Source: Magicicada septendecula
Taxonomy: Eukaryota; Arthropoda; Insecta; Hemiptera; Cicadidae
Direction of reading: 5' to 3'
NCBI GenBank assembly: GCA_034769895.1
Contig: CM068373.1
Coordinates: 20,317,967-20,381,966, forward strand
DNA length: 64,000 bases
The position numbers were made by a program, and so were the translations under genes. Every line of letters starts with the position of its first letter. Position 1 is the stretch's first letter. The notes beneath the pieces are model-generated. The model saw only the letters and a list, made by a program, of their open reading frames with translations. It ran no database searches and had not been told where the DNA came from. This document shows, piece by piece, positions 1 through 11,003 of the stretch.

Positions 1-1409
1 CCATTTGTAATTTATCTGTTTCAATTTAGTGTTCATTATATATATATATATTTTCTAATTTTTAAATTCAGTTTGGTATATAGGGATAGAAATTTCTGGG
101 GTAGTTAAATAGATTCACAAGTTTAATCCTGAACTGGTGCCTGTTCATACAGTGTTAAACGTGTTGTTGAGACAGGTTGAATTATGCACCGACTGGCAAA
201 CGAACATGTCGGTCTCTGGGCCAAAATTACTTTTTAAAAGGGTTATAAGATTCATGACATATTTCTATTTTCACAACTTAACAATATTTATATATATATA
301 AATTCTTTTAATTAATTATAATAACTGGGGTGTTAACTGTTTTCTAACTTTTTATTTCTCCCAGTATAAGTGCCCTGTGTGGCCGTATTTTATAATAGTA
401 TTATGCACTTGGCCAAATTTTAGAATTTATTATGTCCTGGGGACTACTGGAGTTGCATAAGCATAATGTAATACACATGTCATGTGTTATGCACAAATTA
501 AGTATTGTAATCCTAACATGGATTTCCATAAAAGAATTAATAATGTACCTCATGGGGGTAAGAAAAGGGCGTGGCAAGAGATCTCTGTATAATTGTACTG
601 TATTGTGGAACATGTGATGTATTGTATATTTGTGTGTGTATTTTGTGGGGTTATATGTATTGTACATTTAGGTGTATTTTTGGGGGGGGGGAGTTTAGAT
701 ATAGGGTTTTTAGAAAAGAAAGATGAAACATAGGGTTATATATCCTTTTAATTTTGATGACATTAATTTATTCTATCTCAATTAATTTTTGCTGAATATT
801 TCTTCTAAGAAAGTAATTTATTTTAATTAACTTTAATAACAAGTATGTGGATTTCTCACTATTTAATTTTAATTAATTTGTTTGAGAATTTGTTATTATA
901 ATTAATATTATCAAGAAGTCTATAAAAATTTTCTCCATTAAGTTTCAATGGATCATTTTAAAGAGAACATAGAAAATAAATGTTATATTTATTAATATTT
1001 TACAGGAGACTTTATTTAAAGAATATTAATTTTTTTAATTTTAATTCATTTTAAAGAGAGATAGCAAATAAATTTTATATGTGTTAATAATTTTCAGGTG
1101 ACATTGTTGAAGGTGTATAAATTATTTTAATTAACAATTTAAGGGGATAATAGATTCTGACTGTTATGTTTATTGATTTTGTTATTATTATTGTTTAAAA
1201 AAAAAGGAGATAGAATAATAAAAGGGATTTTATTAATTGTTTAATTTATGAGTTTTCATTGCAAGTCTCGTCTCGCTGGATCCGGCGCATTTTTGGCTTC
1301 TCTAGGCTTTGGTCTAGTTCTAATTAACTTGTGGCCCCTTTTCAAAAAAAAAAAATTTCAAAAAAAAATAATCTTTTTTTTTAACAGCCTAAGTTAAAGA
1401 GGGGTTACA
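1..1409 (+). repeat. Probable 3' part of a family A LTR (cut by window start)
   Basis: The segment from about 1257 to 1409 matches 14890-15056 in order: a cattgcaagtc block, a hairpin around CTAGGCT, a 'cttgtggc' block and a terminal GGGGTTACA. That end looks like an LTR 3' terminus (ends in CA). Upstream of 1257 the sequence is AT-rich, with no credible coding frame, and I cannot align it to the other copies by eye. The LTR start lies outside the window. The primer-binding site after 1409 is not recognisable. Confidence 0.4.
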
Positions 1410-2085
1410 CAAGGTTCAACTTAGCCTTGAATCTAACTCTTATTATTAAGAAAACTGTATCCTTTTAAGTTAAGTTGTAAGATGTATCATAATTTATTAA
1501 AAAATGTTAAAAAAATCATTTGATTTTGACGGGCAGCTTATGTACGGTAGCGCGATAATTTCGCTTTCTAGGTTGGCTAATCTGCTTACTGCTTTGGTCC
1601 AATTTTGCGTGTTAGAACTTTGTACAGTGTGTGTCGTCGCTTGCGGCGGTCGGTTCGCCGACCTTTTTACTGTCATATTTTCTTGTCGACATTTAATGTA
1701 GGCTTTAGGCCGGCATATTCTTACTTATGGCCAACTAGGCCCGCTATCAATTTAATTCAAATTCTTTAATACTTTTTGGCAACATGCACTATTAGCCAAC
1801 CTGATTTCAATAAATTAAAACATGTAATGTAACTTGAGAAAATTCATTAAAATCAATTCAATACAATCCACATTTTATCATTTTTCATTCCCACTGAACC
1901 AATGCATCCATTACTGCCTATTGTTACAAACGCTGTTGGTACACGCCGACAGGATTACTCACTTCACAAAACATTTTTTAGCCCACTTGGGCCTGATATT
2001 TAACAATATATATCCAAACATATAAGGGTTTACCATCTGTGAATTGCAGTAGAAGTGTTAGTGTAAACCTTGTATAGCTTTTAGT

Positions 2086-2470
2086 AGATTCCCCAATTTT
2101 CGGGCGGTCACGGCTTCACCGAACCCTGACCGTGGATTTATAATGTAAATATAACCACTAAATTGGTGAACTTAGAAATGCAAAAGGGGGGTAAATCAGG
2201 AGAATCTACATAACTATGGAACAGCGACTATCATCGAAGGTGGTGATAGTGCCGTATTAAGGGCGTGTGAATCATTATAGTAGGATTACTGATGTCCTCG
2301 GACATCAGTAATGCCGAATTTTTATATAACGCTGAAGCAAGAACAGGGTAGGCAGCGTCTACCCCTAATAAACTTCCGTTCTTGTGGAAGCAACTGGATG
2401 CCACAATCCAGTGGGGGGCCATAGTGTGTGTGGTAAGGAGGTTACTCAGGGGAGTAACGAATTAAAATCT
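2086..2470 (+). other. Conserved structured block B, copy 1 (family A)
   Basis: A non-coding block also present at 17355-17790 (+) and 36950-37390 (-). Stems visible here: CGGTCA 2105-2110 with TGACCG 2127-2132; ACTATCA 2227-2233 with TGATAGT 2244-2250; a 13-base arm at 2285-2297 with 2300-2312; AAGAAC 2339-2344 with GTTCTT 2378-2383, enclosing GGGTAG 2346-2351 with CTACCC 2359-2364; and GTTACTC 2441-2447 with GAGTAAC 2452-2458. Several have paired base changes in the other copies. The function is unknown; a packaging, export or translation-control RNA element is conceivable. Confidence 0.6.
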
Positions 2471-3454
2471 TAATTTGACATAAACTAAATGAGCTAATAA
2501 GCTAAATAAATGATTTTATTTTGATTCATGAGATGATTATAGTAGACAATTTGTATGAGAGTAATTGATTTACATGTGTTTTGCTCTATATGATAATTTT
2601 ATAGATGAGTGTACTGATTTTGAAACGATTAATGCTAAGGAATTTATTATGTTATTATATTACTATGTTAGAGTGTAAGAATTGTAAACATGTATTATGC
2701 GTTTTACCTTGTATAATTTTATGTATCTAGGGTAAGGTCATTCACCTGACCCGGAGAGATCAGCTGATGACTGATGTTAGAGACATGATATGTTTCTCTT
2801 AGTGACTTATGGATTCTTTTGTTAATGAATGTAATTAAATAATTTTGTTTCTGGGTAAAAAAAAGATATTGTGGGAATTAAAAAAAAATAAATAAATAAA
2901 AAAAAATTTTGTTTCATTTTTTGCTTGAAGTACAGATTGTATATTAATGTTCAATATATATTGTGATTCTGTGTATTGCTAATATGGCAAATGAGTTATA
3001 TGGTTCATATTATATGTGGTAAATAAATGTAATGATACGGGAATTTCGGATAAAATAAGGTACTCATATTATTTTGTTTATTATGATTGTTAGCAGCTAA
3101 TTAAGAAGAGTTGTAAATTCATTTAAAGGATTTTGAAATTTTGAAAATAAATAGAAAGAGATGATCAAATTAACGGTAATATGAATCTTTGATATTGGAC
3201 TTAGATTAATTTCTCTAGGTGAACAAAATTTAAATGATTTAGTTTGAGTTGTTGATTTTTTTTTGTGACAGAAACTGCCATTTATGTGAAACCGTAACGT
3301 CAAACCGATAAAAATATTGAGAAAAGGACTTGAATTTAAAATATAAAATATTTTATGAATTTAAGATCAACAAAGTAGTATATAGATATTATATTTAATA
3401 AAATCATGAGTATGTGTATGCACCCAGTTAAATACTAAAGGCAACCCATTATGC

Positions 3455-3769
3455 ATGTAAGGGGGAACATATCGGTTGAGGATCTGGTATGGTATAAGGC
3501 CAGTTTTGATTTTTTTTGGTGAAATGACAAAGGGTTAGGTGGTATTATAGTGAGTACCTGTCCGATTTTATGGTGTTGGGATCTCGTACAGAGAAGTCCA
3601 GTAATCTCGTTCAGGTGTAGCCATAGTCGCCAAGCTAGGGGGGTAGTTTACCCATGATGTGTTAAGAAATTAAAGGGGGGTTGTTGGCACCATATCCTCA
3701 CTGATCCTCTTAGGGTTTAGCAATGAGAGTTTTTCTGTTTCAGCAGAAACCTTCTCATTGGGGGGGTAT
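3455..3769 (+). other. Conserved block C with pre-LTR hairpin and polypurine tract, copy 1
   Basis: The block shares many short matches with 10780-11003 (+) and with 34604-34910 (-), including 'gttgggatctc', 'gagaagtccagt', a 'ggggggtag' run and 'ggttgttggcacc'. It ends in a hairpin, CAATGAGA 3721-3728 with TCTCATTG 3753-3760, followed directly by a run of seven Gs (3760-3766) and the LTR start TGTAAG at 3770. The G run is the likely plus-strand primer (polypurine tract). Confidence 0.6.
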
Positions 3770-4514
3770 TGTAAGGGGGCAAAAGGGGGGAACAAATTTT
3801 AATCATTTTAAAACCAGTCATGGTACAGTTCAGTAACCATCAGAAAATACGCATCGGGAATTGTGAATAAGAAATTACGGTGAGTGGACTATATAGTCAA
3901 ACAGTTGCAGTGTGGCTAAGGAATGTACTTTTATCGACGAGGGGGCGCACGCGCTTCCAACTGCGCACTCAGATGGCCAACTTTCCCATGGTCTGGTCAC
4001 GTATTAAGAAATACTTCTGTGCTGTGCGCGCAGAAAACATGGCAGTCGACTAAGAAACCTTCCCCCGGCCGGGTGAACACATAGGCTCGTGAGCCTAAAA
4101 ACTTCAGTTTATACTTTCAAAATTTTAAAATGTGATTGAATAACAAAAACGGAGTTATAGAAAACGTGTGAGTTCAGTTTAACAGTAACTTAAAAGGAAT
4201 TAAAGGTGCGAACAATTACAATTTTGTGACGCAAAAAATTAAAAGTTGGAGAAATAATTTGATACAATAGTGAAACTGTAATAAGTCGTCAGTACTCAAA
4301 ATTACACACATGAAAACATATTTCGGAAGATGATGTGATCGAGAGACAGAGTTGGGGAGTGTTGACACCAAGCATCGGATAAAACCAGGAAAGTAAAAAT
4401 TAACAATTTCAATTAAAATATTACGTAATTAACAGTTATAATGGGGAAAGAGATCTCTCGTGGTTAAGGGGGTAAGATATGTGAGAATGAGAGTGTGAGC
4501 GGGTACTGAGCTGT

Positions 4515-4515
<1 letters not shown>

Positions 4516-4546
<31 letters not shown>
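4516..4546. repeat. (TA)n microsatellite
   Basis: About 15 uninterrupted TA units inside the family A LTR-like sequence, upstream of the TTCG...CGAA module. Confidence 0.95.
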
Positions 4547-4548
<2 letters not shown>

Positions 4549-4777
4549 AAAGAAATATTTAAGCTAACTAGAGTAGGAAAGCTATATTAAATTTTCGATG
4601 TAACATTAGTATCAGTAATTGTTCAAAGAAAAAATAAAGATGGAAAGTAAGAAATTTAAAAAGAGAGAATATAAAGAAATGTATTAAAAAGAATAATTCC
4701 ATTACATCATTTCACTTGATATATATGTGTTAGAATAATCATTTCAAGTGCCTAATTTCATTTTCTGTGCTGGTAAA

Positions 4778-4845
4778 TTCGCTATACGAAATAGGGTTAC
4801 ACCACTAGACGATCTGGCCAGAGAGTTGACAAATAAAAGGTAGGT
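4778..4845 (+). promoter_or_regulatory. TTCG-CGAA hairpin followed by splice-donor-like site (family A leader)
   Basis: TTCGCTATACGAA lies at 4778-4790 and AAAAG|GTAGGT at 4835-4845. The same order (short TTCG...CGAA inverted repeat, then a GTAAG or GTAGG donor) recurs at 16455-16488 (+), 21133-21176 (+) and 9381-9412 (-). The repeated pairing suggests an RNA leader with a 5' splice site. There is no RNA evidence in hand. Confidence 0.4.
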
Positions 4846-5338
4846 GGGAGTTTGACATTATTTAATTAATTATTTAAAAAGTAATAAAACACGACAATGT
4901 CATAGTCATCTCGTAGTATAGGGTTTGCATTTAGCTTTTAAAGTGCCTATTTTTTGTTCCTCATTATCAATATTTCATATTCTCATTATTGGTTTCGTTC
5001 CTTTCATTGTTTATTTCTTCTTTTCGTTGATTTTATTTGGTTTTCCCTAATTGCACTGATTCGGTTACCATCCTTAATAGATATTTTGTTATAGTTGTTT
5101 TGTATTTCTCTCCTCACTGTCCGATCTATTGGGTTACTGGTTAATCACATTACTATGTTTTCTTCTATTCTTCTTTGTCGTTACTATTTTTCTTCCTCAG
5201 TTGCTTTTTTCAATTAGTTCGTGGACCGGATGTAATTTTTGTACACAATTATTCCTCTCTTGGGTGTTCTAGTGTTACTCAATGCGTGTTTTATTTCTTA
5301 TAGTTGCTTTCAAGGGTACGGTGAGGGTATGTACCGTT

Positions 5339-5341
<3 letters not shown>

Positions 5342-5412
<71 letters not shown>
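5342..5412. repeat. (CA)n microsatellite
   Basis: About 35 uninterrupted CA units. Confidence 0.97.
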
Positions 5413-5414
<2 letters not shown>

Positions 5415-6374
5415 AAAGATACGTAAAATCAAATTGTTGATATTGTCGATTGGTAATACAGTTGAATTACTGATGGGTTGCAACTAGGTAAAATACTAAC
5501 AATGATTAATTGTGTGTGTGTGTGTACATGGTTTAATTTATATATAAAATATTTTATTCTTTTTTAAGAAATTGTGTACTTCCATGCTTTAAATCGTAAT
5601 TTTCAGATGTGCAGAACTTTTTGTATACCCTTACTGATGGTTTGGAATAATAACTTATTTACAAAATATAATGACTGTAAAGTGTAAGTTACATTTAAAG
5701 AGTAAAAGTCTTATTGCAAAGAGAAAGGAGTGCAATTATTAACAAACATGTATATATGAACAAATGTATATTTTATTTTAATCCAAATTCAGCACATGGT
5801 TTATGTAAGAATACATAAAACATAAAAGCATTAAGATAAAATTAAATGTTTTAATCCATGATGTATGATGCATGATGTGGATCAGCTACTCAGTTGTGAC
5901 TGTCACTGCAGGGAGTGAGCCAAGGTAAAATCAGGACTTTCCTAAAAACATTGCTCAGCTCACTTAATTCCATTAAGTAACTCTCTGTTTACTTGAATTT
6001 TGTCAACTTTTTGAGTCAGTTATGGTGTTTTTTTTTCAGTATCATTATTGTACAAGCATACGTTCCGTGAAAAAACATATTTGCAGTTTGAAAAGAGCAA
6101 ATACTGTTAACAGCAAGTAGCCTACCTACGACTGATCTTAAATCATGTGGGATCTTTGTTGATGTAATATTTAATAGTATACCATCAATAATGCTATGTT
6201 TAGTGATTTTTATTTGTCACCTGACCCCAACCTAATCTGTACTCAGGGACTTGCCTGTACGGACCTGGTGTTTACGTCTACGTCTTCTGGTGTATAGATT
6301 TTTTTTTTATAGCGTTACCGTCATTAGTTGGAACAATATGGCTCCCACATGCTGCTGTCTATCAACTATCAAGT

Positions 6375-6569
6375 ATGAGTGGAGGCCCTGCGGAATTCTG
6401 TTCCTTCACGATGGCTTGTAAAGTTACAGTGGCTGGAGATATCAACACAAGGACTGTGAAGTGGAGGGATGCCTCATTAGGACTCTCTGAGCAGAAGCAT
6501 TTTGGAAATGGCAGCCAGATAGACCTTACTGACCTCAACATCAGTGCTATCCAACTTTTCATTGACTAG
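6375..6569 (+). pseudogene. Unrecognised short reading frame, possible gene or transposon fragment
   Basis: A 64-codon frame in a tract (about 6300-6880) with more balanced base composition than its surroundings. It contains TRTVKWRDASLGL and IDLTDLNISAIQL, but I cannot assign a family. Downstream pieces such as VAELTSPKRLTTKIADLH appear in other frames with stops between them, so a decayed coding exon or transposase fragment is possible. The opposite strand is also open for 66 codons, so coding is not proven. Confidence 0.2.
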
Positions 6570-6907
6570 GACATATACAGAGGGACCATCTGCGACATTT
6601 CCTTGGTATCCAAAAGTTTAGCCTCATGGATAAAGACTGGTGGGTCATTTTTGATTATATTGTAGGGCCCACAAGTTTAGTTTGGAGTTTGGCAGTAGGA
6701 ATAACAACACTATGAACACAAGATCTACAATGTTGGTGGACAAAGAAAAGTTAAACTGACAAAATTGCTGCATGATGAGGTTGCAGAGCTTACTTCACCT
6801 AAGAGGCTGACCACCAAAATAGCAGATCTACACAGGAAGTGGCTTACACTCATACAAGCAGATTAGTTTGCAAGGATCTAATTCCTAGACACTGAGGTCA
6901 AAAAGAT

Positions 6908-7080
6908 TGTAACGGGACAGATCAGGGGGGGATAAATAATTTTAATAAATATTAATGCAATCAGTAGTCAACCTCAGGGGAACCTTGTTTTTAACCAAAG
7001 TGAATTCAATGTTATTGTGAGAGACCAGTCTGTGTTTATGTCTGGTGTCAGTCTGGCTAGACGCATTACGCAATCTGGAG
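6908..7080 (+). repeat. 5' segment of a family A-type LTR
   Basis: It starts with TGTAACGGG and shares an ordered series of blocks with 11004-11165: 'ggggaacct', 'taaccaa', 'gagagaccagtctg' and 'tagacgc.ttacgcaa'. After about 7080 the two diverge, with a gag-like frame here and other LTR sequence there. The junction therefore probably marks an internal deletion or recombination. Confidence 0.55.
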
Positions 7081-8231
7081 GTCCATTCGACTCCAATCGT
7101 AGTTCAAGACAGAGAATTAAACGAGTCAGCTGTTATAGATGACTCTGGGATTCAGTTAACCCCAACCTCAACTAATATAAATAATCAATCTGACAATAGA
7201 GATAATGATATGAAGTATTTGTGTAGCATTATATGCAAGATGAGTAATAAATTCGAAACCAATTTTAATGAACTAAGGGGTGATATTAACGAAATAAAGA
7301 GGGAAATGAAACAACAAAATATTAATATTAATGAATTAAACGAAAAAGTGATTGAGTCACAAAAGAATATCGATAGTAAATTAAATGAATTAAATACTAA
7401 AATAATACAACAGTTAGATAAGCTTGGGAGGAATATTGAAAATAATGAAGTTACGGAGAACAAGGTGAGTAAGGTGATCAAAATAAGTGATGATTTTAAA
7501 ACAAGTACGAATAATAATCAAGTGATAGACTACAAGGTAAGTAGTGTGGGTAATACAAGTGAAAAAATAAACTATTATAGTTATGAAATAATGTTAAATA
7601 AGAATATTGGTGATGTAGTTGAAAATGAGGTATCTAAGTATGATACATTAAATAATAGTGGCAATAATGAGAGTGAAAGGTTAGTCGGGGTTAGTTATGG
7701 AGTGTTAGTGAGTGTTATTGAGTTAGAAAGGGAGTATGAAGAGAGTTTAAATGTAAAGTGGGAACAGAGGGCAAATTTTCCCCGTAATGTTGGTGAAGCA
7801 GAGACTTGACAAGTGTTTTTGGAGGATGAGATTGCCTCGATAGTTTTGTTGAAGACAAAAGGTCTTCAAAATTTCCCTTGGTTTTTAGTGTATCTGGTAA
7901 GGCCAGATGGTGTATTAATGTTAGAGTGTTGCCCTCTGCATGGAATGAGAATGTGAAATGGAATTGGGAAAGTGATTATTTTGATAAGGAGAGAGTGATA
8001 GAGTTGTTCCAGTTAAAGAGAGTTTATAAAGAGTTAGTGGAAATTTTAACTAGAGAGGGAGGGGATAAGATTAATTTACCTAGTAATGAGACTGAGGTAA
8101 CTGATGATGATAACAATGATGATATTGATGACTTACCTTGTGTAGTAGTAAATGATGATTACATTGATGCTGATGATGATAAACACTTACCTGTTGTGAG
8201 AATTAGCGTACTAGGAATAGATGACGGCTAG
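7081..8231 (+). pseudogene. Gag-like coiled-coil protein remnant
   Basis: One frame is open to a TGA at 7807-7809 and a second frame is open at 7878-8231, so at least one stop or frameshift separates them. The first part (about residues 50-150) is a Lys/Glu/Asn-rich heptad region, e.g. NELRGDINEIKREMKQQ and NELNEKVIESQKNID. That is the style of N-terminal coiled coil seen in the family B and C Gags of this window. The second part has a WNWESDYFDKERVIELFQ segment and a very acidic DDNNDDIDD tail. I see no capsid motif, zinc knuckle or pol domain after it. The apparent ATG at 7045 lies in LTR sequence, so the true N terminus is lost. The gag assignment is by analogy only. Confidence 0.4.
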
Positions 8232-9289
8232 TGATGAAATGGTAAACTATTTAAAGTGCGACAGAAAATACTAATGGAGACTGGACCGAAAATACTAATG
8301 TAGACCTGGCATATGATAAAATAATAATGGGGGATAACCCTGTGAATTATTCTTACGATAAAATGGATAAAAGAATTTAAATGGTTATTATATTAATGGT
8401 AATCATATAATGTATGTGAATAAAACTGAAATGTATAATGCGGGCATAAGACTAATTTTCGATGATGGTGGTTAGACATTTATTGCTAAGGAACATTTAA
8501 TTATTTGAGTTAATGGTATAATTATTTGGCTGACTTATATAATGAGGTGTGGTAAACAAGGAAATGATATGACGAATATTGTAAATAAATTTGTATTGGT
8601 GCTAAATGTATTGTGTTAAGGTTATGTTGATATTCTGGTAGTGCATCAGCTGATATGTTGTTGACATGTACATTGTATGTTGTATGATCAATGTTTACAG
8701 TTATGATGGAACTGATAACAACAATAATATTCTATTTTGATGAATAATTGCTATAAGTGAATTTTATGATGAAATGAAATAAATTGAAAGTGTTCTGAAT
8801 AATGTATTGAACTGTTTTGAACAAATGAGGTAATTAAATTAAAATTGAGTAGGAATTAAATTAATTTAAATGTGAAGTTTGGAAATGAACTTAAATTTAT
8901 TTTGTTTTGTAAATATTGCAATAGATGATATATAATTGAAGTTTGACGATCAAAATGTTTAATAGAAAAGTAAAATAAAAGTTATAATAAAAGGTAAACA
9001 ATTAAAATGTTTAATGAGCAACTGAGATTAAAATCGTAATGTTCATAAATTTTATTCAAATTTAAAGGTGAAATGTTGGTATCATATGTAATATGTGTTA
9101 TACAGTAAGGTTACATTGTTATTATTTACTGGTATCTTATGTAATCAGTTTGTAATTTTGGAGGGGAATAGTGTTTTGTTAGGGGAGAAAATTAACAGTA
9201 TATGATATGTATGAGATTTATATGTATTAGATGTCAGTATGCAGTAAGGTTTGTTATGTTTTGTTTTATTGATATTAATAAAATAAATA
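8232..9289. other. AT-rich non-coding stretch with similarity to 17940-18300
   Basis: No credible reading frame. Near 9120-9230 it shares 'tatgtaatca.tttg', 'ggaatagtgttttg' and 'attaacag' blocks with 17960-18050, just downstream of an LTR-like start. It is probably LTR U3-type or 3'-flank sequence of a family A relative. Confidence 0.35.
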
Positions 9290-10470
9290 ACATATGATTG
9301 GTTTTAAATTTATCCAATTTTTACTGTCTAATTTTGTCGGGCGCCATCTTGTATTGCCAACTATGTATGAAATATATGTACTTACCATTTTTCTCGGGTC
9401 CTTTTCGGCGAACATAGGAGATCAGAATTGGTTGTTTGAAATGACTACTTCGATCTACTATATTCAAACAAACTTGTGTTTATTCATGATTTAGTTTTGC
9501 TGTTGCATATTAACAACAATGACAAAATTACTCCTCCCATCTTTTACACTTTTACTATTTTAACATTGACAGTGTACATGCTTTATTCTGACCACAACTT
9601 TCAAGATATTATTGATAATTAAACTGTTGAACACTAAAACAAATGCTGCAAAGAAATAATACTAAACTAACTTCTCTTAACATAAACCAGTGCCTTTGTA
9701 ATTACGTAATTCAAACTCACTCATACACACTCACACGCTTTCACATTAGACAAGTTATATTCCCATTAGAGCTCATATTTCAAATTAATTTTCCCCCTCT
9801 GTTCTTGTACTGTATGAAAATAATAAAATTTGTTAGTTTACTTTCCTGTTATTACGCTGAAGGTACCCTCCTACAATGTCTTCTCGTATACCCGCACTGA
9901 TTTATTGCCAAACTGTTATATGATTATTTACTTATTATTTTCTCACTGTATCTACTCGGTTTCAAAAAATACTGTTTTAGATGATCAAATATCAAAATTT
10001 TTTACATTTTGTAGGTTGCGGGCGTGAAAATCACACACAGCCGGCGGACACACACACTGCTCGTGTCCGGTGTGTTGCGATGTTATTGTCCGACTGCCTT
10101 TGTTTGCTGTGTGTTACAAAACTGCTGGCGTTGACACACCCTGCATAGCAGCGTGACACATGCACTGACGTAATATGGTCTGATGTTCCGTTACATAACT
10201 TGTTTATGCTGTTTTGTGTGTCATTGGTTGACCTTGGCACAATTCCAGCTTGTTAAGTCTGTCGCTTCAATAATTTTATCACCAGCAGTGCTACCACTGT
10301 CGCTAACAATAAATATACCTTTTGTTTATAAGTTTTGTCCCTATCATAGTAAAAAATGTTATTCGTTTTATAAAAAAAAATACAAACTTCTTTATTACCC
10401 CGAAATAGGCCCAAAATGCACCGTTACAGGTTATATTGCTAGGTGGACATTGTATTTTATGTAGTCCAGG
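9290..10470 (-). repeat. Family A LTR fragment on the minus strand
   Basis: On the minus strand 9340-9412 reads TTCGCCGAA, about 18 bases, then GGTAAGTA, then 'aagatggcgcccg'. This matches the order at 16455-16520 (TTCGCATAACCGAA, GGTAAGCA, 'aagatggcgtccg'). The rest (9500-10470) is non-coding; a GC-richer tract at 10020-10170 may be the promoter side. Ends are not resolved. Confidence 0.4.
9381..9412 (-). promoter_or_regulatory. TTCG-CGAA hairpin plus splice-donor-like GGTAAG, minus-strand copy
   Basis: On the minus strand TTCGCCGAA (plus 9404-9412) is followed by GGTAAG (plus 9381-9386). It is the same two-part module as in three plus-strand family A copies. Confidence 0.4.
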
Positions 10471-10779
10471 TACAGGGTTGTTTGAAATTAATGTAAAATG
10501 TTTACAAGATGGAACTATTGGTAGTCAATTTGAACGTTTTTGAATGGATGGCTGTATAAAAGGCTAAATGAATTTTATTACGTAACTTAAATTGTTGTAA
10601 ATTAGTTAATTAAATTAAGTTGAGGTAATTAATTTCAGTTACTTGAAAAAAAGAATCAAACCAGTACTTTGTTAACGACTAACCAGTACAACTAAGAGGA
10701 AACAAACGGTGGAAGATATGGAGTAATGGAAGGCCGTTTATTGATATTTTGATTGAATGTTTCAGAGTCAGGTGATACT

Positions 10780-11003
10780 GTGGTGACGTGCCTGTCTGAT
10801 TTTATGGTTTTGGGATCTCGACAAGGGAAGTCCAGTAAAGTCGGATAGGTGCAGCCACAACCACCGGACTAGGGGGGTAAGTAACCTTTGATTTTAGTAA
10901 GGATTTAAGGGGGGTTGTGGTGCTATATCCTCGGTGTTCCTCTTAGGTTTTAGGCAATGAGAGTTTTCATGCATAGGCATAAAAGCTCTCATTGGGGGGG
11001 TAT
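10780..11003 (+). other. Conserved block C with pre-LTR hairpin and polypurine tract, copy 2
   Basis: It matches 3550-3769 along its length. The terminal hairpin is CAATGAGAG 10955-10963 with CTCTCATTG 10986-10994, followed by a seven-G run and the LTR start TGTAACGG at 11004. The loop differs fully from copy 1 while the stem is kept. Confidence 0.6.

Larger units (their letters stand above)
1410..3769 (+). mobile_element. Family A internal domain, non-coding (copy 1)
   Basis: This stretch runs from an LTR-like end (1409) to a polypurine run and the next LTR-like start (TGTAAGGG at 3770), so it has the layout of an LTR-element interior. It has no gag or pol reading frame. Two conserved islands stand out from AT-rich filler: block B (2086-2470) and block C (3455-3769). 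Both recur near 17.4 kb, near 10.8 kb, and on the minus strand at 34.6-37.4 kb. An LTR element without coding capacity fits a LARD-like non-autonomous family; that class is known, its use here is inference. Confidence 0.5.
3770..6907 (+). repeat. Family A LTR and decayed downstream sequence, non-coding
   Basis: It starts with TGTAAGGG right after the block C G-run, as expected for a 3' LTR. Within it are a GC-richer stretch (3930-4100, possibly promoter-proximal), a (TA)n run, a TTCG...CGAA hairpin with a splice-donor-like site (4778-4845) and a (CA)n run. I cannot place the LTR 3' end. From about 6240 to 6900 the base composition changes to a less AT-rich tract that I do not recognise. Confidence 0.4.
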
